Source of the DNA: Mesorhizobium loti
GTDB lineage: Bacteria; Pseudomonadota; Alphaproteobacteria; Rhizobiales; Rhizobiaceae
Length of the DNA stretch: 64,000 bases
Assembly: GCF_013170705.1 (NCBI RefSeq)
Contig: NZ_CP033334.1
Location: 2,271,501 to 2,335,500 of the forward strand
Direction: 5' to 3'
The first letter of the stretch is position 1; each line of letters begins with the position of its first letter. Below, piece after piece: positions 19,323 to 27,853 of this stretch. Made by a program: the position numbers and the translations under genes. The notes below the pieces were generated by a model. The model made no database searches, was not told the DNA's origin, and saw only the letters and a program-made list of their open reading frames with translations.

Positions 19323-20378
19323 TCAATCCTCGAGCGTACCCGACCTTGCGTCGGCGCTCTTCCTGTCGCCGACCAGCTTCAGAAGATCCTCGCCGGCGCG
19401 GATGATGCGGCGCGAGCGGCGGGTCAGGATGATGCCGTCCTGCGGCGCGAACACTTCCGTGCGGCCATCGGCTTCGCCCGGCGCGTGGACGATGGTGGCG
19501 AGGCGCGTGCCCCTGGCGACACGGTCGCCGGGCTTGACGTCATAGAGCACAGCACCCGCCCGGGGCGCGGGCATCATATCGATGTTTTCCAGGGGGGCCA
19601 CGGTGCCGGTGAAGGGGCCGGGTGCGGGGAGCGCGCTGTCGGCGATCACGCCGCGCGCCACCAGCAGCCGGTAGAGGCCTTCGGCATCGGCTTTGGCCAG
19701 GACGCCATCGACATCGAGGATGCCGCGATACTCGACCGTGGTGGCGACACGGCGGTCGAACTTGGCCACATCGGCGGGAACGTTCTGGTACGGCATGATC
19801 GAAGCGCCCTCGAAGGTGCCGTCGGTATCCTCGCTCCACAGCACGACCGCATCGACGCCCATGGCTGCGGCGCAATCGGCCATGGCCGGCCACAGGCTGG
19901 TGTGGACGTAGAGATAGGCAAGACCTTCGTCATCGCAGTGCAGGTCGAGCACGATGTCGTGGCCCAGCGACAGCTGCACCAGGCGTGACTTCAGCCGCTG
20001 GTCGGCGCCGCCAAACGAGGTGTCCGGCAAGAGCTTGGCGTCGGGCGCCGCAAGCAGCGGAAAGCCGCGGTTGAAGTTGGTGCGGGTGCCCAGATGGAAG
20101 CGGCCCTGGTGCTCGCCGAAATGATATTGCGCGCGGCCGATCGGGTTGGCCCATGGCACGATGGTGATACTGCCCTTGATGCGGCCTTCGGCCTCCGCCT
20201 TGTTCAGCGCCGGCATCAGCGCGTCGATGGCGACGACGCCTGGCAGTTCACCGGCATGGAGTGCCGCCTGCAGATAGGCCGAGGGCGCCGCCTTGTCGCC
20301 GCCTGTGAAGCGGAATACCGGGAATTCGTAGGAAACGCCTTCGCTGTCACCGGCGATGCGTTCGATCGATTTCTGCAT
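19323..20378 (-). CDS. Succinylglutamate desuccinylase/aspartoacylase-family metallohydrolase
   Basis: A 351-residue M14-like zinc hydrolase. The metal ligands are visible as ALHAGELPG (H-x-x-E) and VLDLHCDD, with the substrate-binding Arg in RTNFNRGFP. Members cleave N-acyl amino acids or similar amides. The C-terminal 70 residues form a beta-rich domain ending DGIILTRRSRRIIRAGEDLLKL, common in this subfamily. The ATG at 20378 follows GGAGGAAGTC; the longer frame to 20399 is less likely. It is convergent with the lyase at 18551-19321 with 1 base between stop codons. The substrate is unknown. Confidence 0.83.
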   Translation of the reverse strand: MQKSIERIAGDSEGVSYEFPVFRFTGGDKAAPSAYLQAALHAGELPGVVAIDALMPALNKAEAEGRIKGSITIVPWANPIGRAQYHFGEHQGRFHLGTRTNFNRGFPLLAAPDAKLLPDTSFGGADQRLKSRLVQLSLGHDIVLDLHCDDEGLAYLYVHTSLWPAMADCAAAMGVDAVVLWSEDTDGTFEGASIMPYQNVPADVAKFDRRVATTVEYRGILDVDGVLAKADAEGLYRLLVARGVIADSALPAPGPFTGTVAPLENIDMMPAPRAGAVLYDVKPGDRVARGTRLATIVHAPGEADGRTEVFAPQDGIILTRRSRRIIRAGEDLLKLVGDRKSADARSGTLED

Positions 20379-20491
20379 GACTTCCTCCATCAAGAGCAAG
20401 AAGACATGCCCATTTGAGGCTGTCGATGTCGATTGGTCCAGCCGGCCGCGCTATGGGCGCAAGCTTTCCATCCCTCTGACGGAAGAGAAGT

Positions 20492-21667
20492 CTATTCCGC
20501 GGCAGCCTGGAGCGGGACAGGCGCGCGCCGGTCCAATGCCTGCGACAGCACTGCCACGGTGACGGCCAGCAAGGCGAGCACCGCGCCGACCAGCGGCAGA
20601 TTGGCGTAGGAAACGCCGGCCGACAGGGCCACGCCGCCAATCCAGGCGCCGCCGGCATTGCCGACATTGAAGGCGCCCTGGTTCAGCGTGGCGGCAAGGT
20701 TTGGCCCTTCCGAGGCCGCCTCGACGACGCGGATCTGCAGTGGCGGCACGACGACGAAGATGAGCAATCCCCACAGGAAGACGATGCCGACGGCCACACT
20801 TGCGATGGCGCCGAACTGCATGAAACCGACAAACAGCACCGCCATCAACAGCAGCGTGCCGATGACGGTCGGCATCAGCTTCCAGTCGGCCAGCCGCCCA
20901 CCAATGATGTTGCCGATCGTCATGCCGGCGCCGAACAACAGGAGCACCCAGGTAACGGCGGAGGTCGACAGGCCGGACACGTCGGTCAGGTAGGGCTTGA
21001 TGTAGGTGAACACGGCAAACAGGCTGGCCGAGGCCAGCGAGGCGATCAGCATCGCCAGCCAGACCTGCAACCTGCCGAGCACGCGCAACTCGCCGCGCAG
21101 GCCACCGCCGCTCGGCTCAGTGACATCGGACGGCACCAGCCAGGCGATGGCCGCGACCGAGATCAGACCGATGCCGACCACGGCGATGAATGTGGAGCGC
21201 CAGCCGAACGCTTCGCCAAGGGCTGTGCCGGCGGGAACGCCCAGAATGTTCGAAAGCGTCAGGCCGGCGAACATCAGCGCCATGGCGCTGGCGCGCTTGT
21301 TGCGCGGCACCAGGCTCGCGGCAACGACCGAGCCGATGCCGAAGAAGGCGCCGTGCCCAAAAGCGGTGAAGACACGCGCCGCCATCAGCGTCCAATAATC
21401 AGGCGCGATGGCGCAAAACAGATTGCCGACGACGAATGAAGCCGTCAGCCCGACCAGCACCGGCTTGCGCGGCAGATGCGCGGTGGCCATGGCGACGATC
21501 GGTGCCCCGAAGACGACGCCCAAGGCATAGCCCGTGACCAGCAGGCCGGCCGACGGGATCGACACGCGAAGGTCGGCGGCGACCTCCGGCAGCAGGCCCA
21601 TGATGACGAACTCGGTGGTGCCGATGCAGAAAGACGCAATGGCAAGCGCAAGGATCGGCAAGGGCAT
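20492..21667 (-). CDS. MFS transporter, 12-helix DHA1 (AraJ/YdhP-like)
   Basis: A 391-residue major facilitator protein starting MPLPILALAIASFCIGTTEFVIMGLLPEVA. This opening is characteristic of the AraJ/YdhP/NepI group of sugar or drug exporters, and LPRKPVLVG forms the helix 2-3 loop. The start at 21667 coincides with the family start, although the ribosome binding site (TGGACG) is poor; the 78-residue extension upstream is not membrane-like and is rejected. A 13-bp palindrome at 21737-21749 lies upstream. No regulator gene is adjacent. Confidence 0.88.
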   Translation of the reverse strand: MPLPILALAIASFCIGTTEFVIMGLLPEVAADLRVSIPSAGLLVTGYALGVVFGAPIVAMATAHLPRKPVLVGLTASFVVGNLFCAIAPDYWTLMAARVFTAFGHGAFFGIGSVVAASLVPRNKRASAMALMFAGLTLSNILGVPAGTALGEAFGWRSTFIAVVGIGLISVAAIAWLVPSDVTEPSGGGLRGELRVLGRLQVWLAMLIASLASASLFAVFTYIKPYLTDVSGLSTSAVTWVLLLFGAGMTIGNIIGGRLADWKLMPTVIGTLLLMAVLFVGFMQFGAIASVAVGIVFLWGLLIFVVVPPLQIRVVEAASEGPNLAATLNQGAFNVGNAGGAWIGGVALSAGVSYANLPLVGAVLALLAVTVAVLSQALDRRAPVPLQAAAE

Positions 21668-21736
21668 GGGACGTCCAGACTGAATCGGTTCAATTTTTAG
21701 TCTGCGCGAGGAGCCGTGCCGGGCGCAATGTATATT

Positions 21737-21749
21737 GCTGCATTGCAGC
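21737..21749. promoter_or_regulatory. Palindrome GCTGCATTGCAGC, candidate operator of the MFS gene
   Basis: A perfect 6-1-6 inverted repeat 70 bases before the MFS start codon, in an AT-richer patch. The regulator that might bind it is not encoded nearby. Confidence 0.4.
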
Positions 21750-21775
21750 GATGCAGAAAGCGTGGAGCAGATTGA

Positions 21776-21799
21776 AACGAGGCGCCGCAGCGCCTCGTT
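21776..21799 (-). terminator. Terminator of the PQQ dehydrogenase gene
   Basis: A perfect 10-bp stem AACGAGGCGC/GCGCCTCGTT with a 4-base loop, 34 bases after the stop codon of the PQQ dehydrogenase. The U-tract is short. Confidence 0.75.
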
Positions 21800-21833
21800 G
21801 GTGATCAGCCTTGGGGGAACAAGCTTTTCCCGA

Positions 21834-24197
21834 TCATGGCGCCTTCGGCAAGGCATAGGCGATGATGTAATCGCCACGATCGGGTGACTGACGCGCGCCA
21901 CCCGCCGACACCACGACGAACTGGCGGCCGCTTTCGGGCGAGGTGTAGGTCATCGGCGTTGCCTGCGCGCCGACCGGCAGGCGGCCTTTCCAAAGCTCCT
22001 CGCCGGTGGCGACGTCGATGGCGCGCAGATAGTAGTCCTGTGTGCCGGCATAGAAGACGAGCCCGCCCGCCGTCGTCACAGGGCCGCCGAGCGACGGCAT
22101 GCCGATCGGGATCCGCAGGCCGGTCTTCATCTCGAGCGGGCCGGTGTCCTGCAGCGTGCCGGCCGGAATCTGCCAGACGAGTTTTCGCGTGTTCAGGTCG
22201 ATGGCGCTGATCGTGCCGTAGGGCGGCTGGTGGCAGGGCACGCCGAGCGGCGACATGAAGCCGTTCTTGAGCGCGCCATACGGCGTGCCGAGCTGGGTGC
22301 CCAGACCGTCATGCGCCGCCGAGGGGCCATAATTGTCGGCCACGGCGCGCGGCAGCAATTCGACGAATTGCGGCATGCGGATATCGTTGACGATCAGGTA
22401 GCCGTTGGCTTCGTCGATCGAGGCGCTGCCCCAGTTCATGCCGCCATAATAGCCGGGAAACTGCAGCGAACGCGTCGGACCTGGAGGGGTGAACTCGCCC
22501 TCGTAGCGCAGCTTCTTGAAGCCGATACGGCAATAGAGCTGGTCGAACGGGGTGGCGCCCCACATGCTGGCCTCGGTGAAAGGCTGATCGCCGATCGAAG
22601 GCATGCCGACCGAATAGGGCTGGGTCGGCGACAGGAAATCCTCCTTGGCGCCGCCATCCTGCGGCACCGGCTTTTCCTGCACCTCGGCGATCGCCTTGCC
22701 GTCGCGGCGGTCGAGCATGAAGATCTGGCCGCGCTTGGTGACCTGGATCAGCGCCGGTACCTTTCCGCCCTTGCCGTCGGGCACGTCATAGAGCGCCGGC
22801 TGCGAGGGAAGGTCATAATCCCACAGGTCATGATGCACGGTCTGGAATTTCCAGCGCTCACGGCCGGTGGCGATGTCGAGCGCGACGACCGAAGCGGTGT
22901 AATCCTCCGCCGCCTTGCTGCGCTCGGCGCCGAAGAAGTCGGGCGTGGCGTTGCCGGTCGGCAAATAGACGAGGCCGAGCGCGTCGTCATAGCTCGGCGT
23001 CGACCACACGTTGGGCGTGCCGCGCGTGTAGCTCTGGCCTTCCGGCGGCAGTTTGGTGATCGCCGGATTGCCGAGGTCCCAGGCCCATACCAACTCGCCT
23101 GTCCTGGCGTTGAAGGCCCTGACGGCGCCGGACGGCTCGCCGGTCTCGACATTGTCCCAGACCCAGCCGCCGACCATGATCAGGTCGCGCATGACGGTGG
23201 GCGCCGACGTCTGGAAATAGAAACCGGCCTTCACCTCGCCCATGCCTTGCTTGAGGTCGACGGTGCCGCCCTGGCCGAAGTCGGCGCAGGGCTGGCCGGT
23301 CTTGGCATCGATCTCGATCAGCCGCGCATCGATGGTGGTCATGACGATGCGTCCGGCACAGACCGCTGGGGCGCCACTGGCCGCGGCTTCGGGCGCCGGC
23401 TCGTAGTAGCTGACGCCACGGCAGCGCTGCCACAGCGGCGCCGAAGCCTTCGGGTCGAATTTCCAGCGCGGCTCGCCGGTTTCGGCATTGAGCGCGTTGA
23501 CGACATTTTTCGAGGAGCAGGTGTAGACCGTGTCGCCGATCTGCAGCGGCGTGTTCTGGTCCTCGGCGCCCTTGACCGGTATGTCGCCGGTGCGGAAGGT
23601 CCAGGCGACCTTGAGGTCCTTCACATTGTCCTTGTTGATCTGGCCGATCGGCGCATAGCGCGTACCGGCGGGCGTGCGGCCGTAATGGCGCCAGTCGGTG
23701 CTGGAGGCGGCCGCGGCAAGTGGCGGCGCTTCGCTGGCGGCGACCGTATCGCGGATCACGCCATGCGGCTGGAAGGCGTAGGCGGCGGTGGCGATCAGGC
23801 CGAGCACGAGGACACCGGCAACGGCGAACGGGCCGCGCTTGCCGCCGCCGGATGACGGGAACAGCGGCGCCAGCAGGAGGGCGATCACCGCCAGCACCGC
23901 TGGCGCGACCAGCCGCGGCACCAGCGGCCAGAAGTTCAGCCCAGCCTCCCACAATGCCCAGGCAATGGTGGCGAGGAAGATGAGGAGGTAGAGCCAGAAG
24001 CCCGCGCGCCGGCGCAAGGCGAAGAGGAAACCGGAAACGATGATGCCGGCGCCTGCCAGCGCGTAATACCAGGAGCCGCCAAGACCGATGAGCTGGACGC
24101 CGCCATAGAGCAGCGGCAGGCCGATGATCATCAGCACCAGGCCGAAAAGCACGAGCAGCCAGATGCCGCCAGAGCTGTTGGAATCTTGTTTCGACAT
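21834..24197 (-). CDS. Membrane-bound PQQ-dependent dehydrogenase, glucose/quinate/shikimate type
   Basis: A 787-residue enzyme that oxidises polyols or sugars at the periplasmic face and passes electrons to ubiquinone. Residues 10-140 form about five membrane helices. An eight-bladed propeller follows, with TPAGTRYAPIGQINKDNVKDLKVAWTFRTGD, a vicinity GRIVMTTIDARLIEIDAKTG and the C-terminal GGLVFYAGTQDYYLRAIDVATGEELWKGRLPVG. Glucose versus quinate/shikimate cannot be settled by reading. The ATG at 24197 follows GTGAGGACC. A MarR gene is divergent at 24368. PQQ biosynthesis genes are not in the window. Confidence 0.93.
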   Translation of the reverse strand: MSKQDSNSSGGIWLLVLFGLVLMIIGLPLLYGGVQLIGLGGSWYYALAGAGIIVSGFLFALRRRAGFWLYLLIFLATIAWALWEAGLNFWPLVPRLVAPAVLAVIALLLAPLFPSSGGGKRGPFAVAGVLVLGLIATAAYAFQPHGVIRDTVAASEAPPLAAAASSTDWRHYGRTPAGTRYAPIGQINKDNVKDLKVAWTFRTGDIPVKGAEDQNTPLQIGDTVYTCSSKNVVNALNAETGEPRWKFDPKASAPLWQRCRGVSYYEPAPEAAASGAPAVCAGRIVMTTIDARLIEIDAKTGQPCADFGQGGTVDLKQGMGEVKAGFYFQTSAPTVMRDLIMVGGWVWDNVETGEPSGAVRAFNARTGELVWAWDLGNPAITKLPPEGQSYTRGTPNVWSTPSYDDALGLVYLPTGNATPDFFGAERSKAAEDYTASVVALDIATGRERWKFQTVHHDLWDYDLPSQPALYDVPDGKGGKVPALIQVTKRGQIFMLDRRDGKAIAEVQEKPVPQDGGAKEDFLSPTQPYSVGMPSIGDQPFTEASMWGATPFDQLYCRIGFKKLRYEGEFTPPGPTRSLQFPGYYGGMNWGSASIDEANGYLIVNDIRMPQFVELLPRAVADNYGPSAAHDGLGTQLGTPYGALKNGFMSPLGVPCHQPPYGTISAIDLNTRKLVWQIPAGTLQDTGPLEMKTGLRIPIGMPSLGGPVTTAGGLVFYAGTQDYYLRAIDVATGEELWKGRLPVGAQATPMTYTSPESGRQFVVVSAGGARQSPDRGDYIIAYALPKAP

Positions 24198-24367
24198 ATC
24201 GGTCCTCACGCTTTTCCGGGGCGGCGCCTCGCGGTCGCGGCGGCCGAACGGGCCGTCAGGGCGATCTTTGGAGCTCGGTCGTCGGCTTCCGGTTCTTGGC
24301 GATTGGGGCTTCGCCAGGGAAAAGAATTTTATCGCAACCTAATAAATAGCATGTTATCTTTTTCGCC

Positions 24368-24817
24368 ATGCCCAAGCAAGACCCGGATCGTGCCAGATTT
24401 GGCCAACTGGTTATATCAGTCGCAAGGCTTTGGCGGCGCGCGGCCGACAAGGCGCTCGACGATTGCGGTCTGTCGCATGCCACCGCCATGCCACTGGTGA
24501 TGCTGTCGCGGCTGGGTGACAATCGGCGCCAGGGTGTCCTCGCCGATCATCTCGGTTTCGAAGGGCCGTCCCTGGTGCGCATCGTCGACCTGCTGGTCGA
24601 GGAGGGGCTGGTGACGCGCACCGAGGATGCCGCCGACAGGCGGGCCAAGATCCTGTCGCTCACCGATGCGGGGCGCGGCCGTGTGACCGAGATCGAGCGC
24701 CTGCTGGCGGTGCTGCGCGCCGATCTGCTCAGTGATGTCGGTGACGACGAGCTGAAAGGGGCGCTGCTGCTGCTCGGCCGGCTGGAGACGAAGCTGAGCG
24801 GGCCGGATAGCGAATAG
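24368..24817 (+). CDS. MarR/SlyA-family transcriptional regulator
   Basis: A 149-residue winged-helix protein with SHATAMPLVMLSRLGDNRRQGVLADHLGFEGPSLVRIVDLLVEEGLVTR and the wing EDAADRRAKILSL. Divergent from the PQQ dehydrogenase with a 170-bp gap whose final 60 bases are unusually AT-rich and probably hold its promoter. Control of the dehydrogenase or of itself is inferred from position only. Confidence 0.87.
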   Translation: MPKQDPDRARFGQLVISVARLWRRAADKALDDCGLSHATAMPLVMLSRLGDNRRQGVLADHLGFEGPSLVRIVDLLVEEGLVTRTEDAADRRAKILSLTDAGRGRVTEIERLLAVLRADLLSDVGDDELKGALLLLGRLETKLSGPDSE

Positions 24818-24820
24818 ATT

Positions 24821-26212
24821 TCAGACCAGCGGCTTCAGTTCCTGCGCGATCGTGGGCAGCAGTTCCGACACGGTGGGGTGGATGTGCACCGCGCGGGCCA
24901 GAGTGTCGACGGACGCCTTGGCGTACATCAGGTCGAGCACGCAATGCACCGCCTCGTCGCCGCCCGGGCCGAGCACCGAGCAGCCGAGGATCTCGCGCGT
25001 GTCGGCATCGACAAGGATCTTCATGAACCCTTGCGTTTCGCCCTTTTCGACGGCACGGCCGACGCGCGTCATCGGCCGCTGGCCGACCAGCGCGCGGCGT
25101 CCGGATTTCCTTACGGCTGCCTCGGTCATGCCGCAGCGGCCGAGCGGCGGGTCGATGTAGAGCGCGTAAGCCTCGATGCGGTCGCTGACCTTGCGCGGAT
25201 CATTGTCGAGCAGATTGGCGGCGACGATCTCGTAGTCGTTGTAGGAGGTATGGGTGAAAGCGCCCTTGCCGTTGCAGTCGCCCATCGCCCAGATGCCTGG
25301 CACGCTGGTGCGCAGCTGATCGTCGACGATGACGAAGCCACGCCTGTCAACCGCGACGCCGGCTTTGTCGAGGCCAAGATCGTCGGTGTTGGGGGTGCGT
25401 CCCAGCGCCAGCAGAACGTGAGAACCGACGGCCGGCTGCTTGCCGGCCGAGAAGGTCACCGCGATGTCGTTGCCTCGCTTGGCGAAGCCGATGCCGTCGG
25501 CGCCGGCATGGACCGCGATGCCTTCGTTCTCGAGGATCGACAGGATGGTGGCCGAGACGTCTTCGTCCTCGCGGCCGGTCAGGCGCGGGCTCTTCTCGAT
25601 GACGGTGACGTCAGAGCCGAAACGACGGAACATCTGCGCGAATTCGAGCGAGATGTAGCTGCCGCCGACGACGATGAGATGGCGTGGCAGCACGTCGAGA
25701 TCCATCATCGAGGAATTGGTCAGGTAGTCGATGTCGTTAATGCCGGGCAGGTCAGGCACCGAGGCACGGCCGCCGGTGTTCAGGAAGATCTTTTCGGCGG
25801 TCAGAACCTCGTCGCCGACGCGCACCGTGTTGGCGGATTCGAAGCGCGCATGGCCGCGATAGAGCGTGCAGCCTTTCATGCCGGCGATCCATGTTTCCAG
25901 ATTGCCGCGGGCGTCGTTGGTCACCTTGTCCTTGCGCGCCTTGATCCGTTGATAATCCACACCGACAGGGCCACCGAGCGTGACGCCATAGTCGGCGGCA
26001 CGCCTCGCCAGATGCGCGGCATAGGCGCTGGCGACCATGGTCTTGGTCGGCATGCAGCCCGTGTTGACGCAGGTGCCGCCGACCAGCTTGCGCTCGATCA
26101 GCGCCACGCTCATGCCAGCGGCGGCCAGGTGGCCCGCCAATGGCGACCCCGCCTGGCCGGCGCCGATGATGATGGCGTCGAAGGTCTTTGCGTTTAGGCT
26201 CTGGGCCGTCAT
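24821..26212 (-). CDS. FAD-dependent pyridine nucleotide-disulfide oxidoreductase (MerA/Lpd-like)
   Basis: A 463-residue flavoprotein. It has the FAD motif IIIGAGQAGSPLAGHLAAAG, the redox-active pair in GGTCVNTGCMPTKT, the NAD(P) motif VVGGSYISLEFAQMF, the second FAD motif GIWAMGDC and the dimer-interface HIHPTVSELLP. It lacks the N-terminal metal-binding domain and the C-terminal cysteine pair of true mercuric reductases, so a general disulfide or quinone reductase is more likely. The frame open to 26722 is overlap with the next gene; the ATG at 26212 overlaps the DUF4126 stop by 4 bases, showing coupled translation. Confidence 0.9.
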   Translation of the reverse strand: MTAQSLNAKTFDAIIIGAGQAGSPLAGHLAAAGMSVALIERKLVGGTCVNTGCMPTKTMVASAYAAHLARRAADYGVTLGGPVGVDYQRIKARKDKVTNDARGNLETWIAGMKGCTLYRGHARFESANTVRVGDEVLTAEKIFLNTGGRASVPDLPGINDIDYLTNSSMMDLDVLPRHLIVVGGSYISLEFAQMFRRFGSDVTVIEKSPRLTGREDEDVSATILSILENEGIAVHAGADGIGFAKRGNDIAVTFSAGKQPAVGSHVLLALGRTPNTDDLGLDKAGVAVDRRGFVIVDDQLRTSVPGIWAMGDCNGKGAFTHTSYNDYEIVAANLLDNDPRKVSDRIEAYALYIDPPLGRCGMTEAAVRKSGRRALVGQRPMTRVGRAVEKGETQGFMKILVDADTREILGCSVLGPGGDEAVHCVLDLMYAKASVDTLARAVHIHPTVSELLPTIAQELKPLV

Positions 26213-26670
26213 GCCACCGCCGCCACGATCAGCAGGCCGCCGATGATCGCCACCGCGTCCTCGATGAAGGCGGCGGGCGGATCGTTGCCGAAGGCCGCCG
26301 CCAGCCGGCCGCGCGCTTCGGCGCCGCCCAACGTGCCGATGACCGCGCCGATGGCGCCGGCGATCAGGCCGCCTATGGTGGAACCGCCGGTCGCACCGAT
26401 CACCGCGCCGCTGAAAGCACCAAGCAGGATGCGGGGACCGAACTGCTGCGGCACCTTGCGGCTTGGCGTCGACGGCAGCTGGTCGGCGACGAGCTCGACG
26501 ATGGCCAGGATGGTGAAGATGCCGACGGCCGCCCAATGGCTCATGAAGCTCGCCCAGGTGCCGGCAACCGGCAGCCAGCCGAGATAGGCGCCCCAGGCGA
26601 CGGCCGCCGGCGCGGTCATGGCGCGCAGGCCGGCAATGACGCCGATCAGAAGTGCAAGAAGCAAGAGCAT
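26209..26670 (-). CDS. DUF4126-family membrane protein
   Basis: A 153-residue membrane protein with an N-terminal hydrophobic helix, the conserved RAMTAPAAVAWGAYLGWL, then a Gly/Ala-rich region with repeated GAxIGxxGG patterns and two more helices. I recognise this as DUF4126 (function unknown). The ATG at 26670 follows GAGGGG. It overlaps the disulfide oxidoreductase by 4 bases, suggesting that the two work together at the membrane. Confidence 0.8.
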   Translation of the reverse strand: MLLLLALLIGVIAGLRAMTAPAAVAWGAYLGWLPVAGTWASFMSHWAAVGIFTILAIVELVADQLPSTPSRKVPQQFGPRILLGAFSGAVIGATGGSTIGGLIAGAIGAVIGTLGGAEARGRLAAAFGNDPPAAFIEDAVAIIGGLLIVAAVA

Positions 26671-26809
26671 GTTGATCCCCTCGATCATCGGCCAGAACGG
26701 CCTCGAAACGGCAGGCTACCATAGGTCCGATATTTGATCAGTACTCGGATTGATGCTTTTGTGCCGGCCGAACTCATGCATTTCAAAGACGTCGATGGGA
26801 GACCACGCC

Positions 26810-27367
26810 ATGGCCAGAAGCGAGCGCGCGAAGATGGCGGCCGGCGAATGGTACACTTGCCTCGACGACGAGTTGGAGGCGCTGCGCGTCACGGCGCGCG
26901 AAGCCGTGTTCGAGCACAATTCATTGCCGCCAAAGCAGCGCGGCAATCTCGGGCCAGGCCTGAAGGCATTGCTCGGCGGGGTGGGCGAGGGCGCCCGCAT
27001 CGAGGCGCCGTTCCACTGCGCCTATGGCTTCAACATCGTTCTCGATGATGGCGTCTTCCTCAATGCCGGCTGCATCATACTCGACACGGCAAGCGTGCGC
27101 ATCGGCAAGGGAACGCTGCTTGGCCCCAATGTGCAGATCTATTGCGCCGAGCACCACAAGGAAGCCGCTGGGCGACAGGCGGGGCTTGAGATCGCCAGGC
27201 CGGTCGGGATCGGTGCCCATGCCTGGATCGGCGGCAGCGCCATCATCCTTGGCGGCGTCAGCATCGGTGAAGGCGCCATCGTCGGCGCCGGTGCCGTGGT
27301 GACGCGCGATGTGCCCGCGAACGAGACGGTGGTCGGCAATCCGGCGCGACCGGTCAAGCGTCGTTGA
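26810..27367 (+). CDS. Sugar O-acetyltransferase (maltose acetyltransferase/NodL type)
   Basis: A 185-residue left-handed beta-helix acetyltransferase. The maltose-acetyltransferase N-terminal motif is present (MAAGEWYTCLDDELEALR), then hexapeptide repeats with the catalytic His in CAEHHKEA and the C-terminal WIGGSAIILGGVSIGEGAIVGAGAVVTRDVPANETVVGNPARPVK. It would transfer acetyl from acetyl-CoA to a sugar hydroxyl. NodL of rhizobia belongs to this family, but no nod gene is nearby, so a general role is more likely. The ATG at 26810 follows GGGAGACCACGCC. Confidence 0.9.
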   Translation: MARSERAKMAAGEWYTCLDDELEALRVTAREAVFEHNSLPPKQRGNLGPGLKALLGGVGEGARIEAPFHCAYGFNIVLDDGVFLNAGCIILDTASVRIGKGTLLGPNVQIYCAEHHKEAAGRQAGLEIARPVGIGAHAWIGGSAIILGGVSIGEGAIVGAGAVVTRDVPANETVVGNPARPVKRR

Positions 27368-27622
27368 CGTACACCGCGGGAAACCGGATCGTTGCCTCAA
27401 AACCATCCTGCCGGCCGGATGCTGGCGAGTTCACAGGACCAGCGTCGCATCGATCTGTTGCAGGATCTTGTTGACGATGGCCAATCCGAGGCCCGACCCC
27501 TCCGCACGAGTCGCGCCGCGTTCGTACCGTTTTGACCAAGCTCTCCGGGGCGGGAACCACCGGACCTTGGTTGATCACACTGAGCCGGGCGTCCTCGTCG
27601 ATGCGCACGACAACCTCGCCGA
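27354..27622 (-). pseudogene. C-terminal remnant of a sensor histidine kinase (frameshifted)
   Basis: On the minus strand three pieces of one kinase ATP-binding domain follow each other in different frames: GEVVVRIDEDARLSVINQGPVV, then RYERGATRAEGSGLGLAIVNKILQQIDATLVL (27445-27535), then NSPASGRQDGFEATIRFPA. The middle piece is the diagnostic G2 box region. Two frameshifts and loss of everything upstream (dimerisation, sensor) show a dead gene. The remnant butts against a cytochrome b561 remnant on the other strand. Confidence 0.72.
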
Positions 27623-27624
27623 TG

Positions 27625-27790
27625 CCTGGTGGGGCGTGGCCTGGGTCGAGGACACGCACAAGATCCTGGGCAATGGTATTCTGGTGCTGATCGGGCTTCA
27701 TGTCGGCGGCGTGCTGCTGGCCAGCCTGCGTCATCACGAGACTCTGGTTCGCGCCATGATCACGGGCGCAAGCGTGCGCCATCGTCGCAA
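27625..27790 (+). pseudogene. C-terminal remnant of a cytochrome b561-family protein
   Basis: The frame reads VEDTHKILGNGILVLIGLHVGGVLLASLRHHETLVRAMITG. This matches the last helix and tail of bacterial cytochrome b561 proteins, including the heme-ligating His in GLHVGGV. No start codon or upstream helices are present, so only the 3' end survives. It lies head to head with the kinase remnant at 27354-27622. Confidence 0.65.
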
Positions 27791-27818
27791 GACGTTGCCT
27801 GATCCAGGCGGTTGGAAT

Positions 27819-27850
27819 GCAAAGGCGCCGTATCGATACGGCGCCTTTGC
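27819..27850. terminator. 32-bp perfect palindrome, terminator of the GlxA-type regulator
   Basis: GCAAAGGCGCCGTATC and its exact complement are joined without a spacer. It begins 3 bases after the stop codon of the regulator on the minus strand and ends in TTTGC in both directions, so it may terminate from either side. Confidence 0.8.
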
Positions 27851-27853
27851 CGT

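Noticed and set aside
22230..23855. 541-codon plus-strand frame
   Set aside because: It is antisense to the PQQ dehydrogenase, with Arg/Gly/Asp-rich low-complexity translation and no family motif; long antisense frames are expected at this GC content.
24821..26722. Long N-terminal extension of the disulfide oxidoreductase
   Set aside because: The extra 170 residues are an out-of-frame reading of the DUF4126 gene; the conserved FAD motif starts right after the ATG at 26212.
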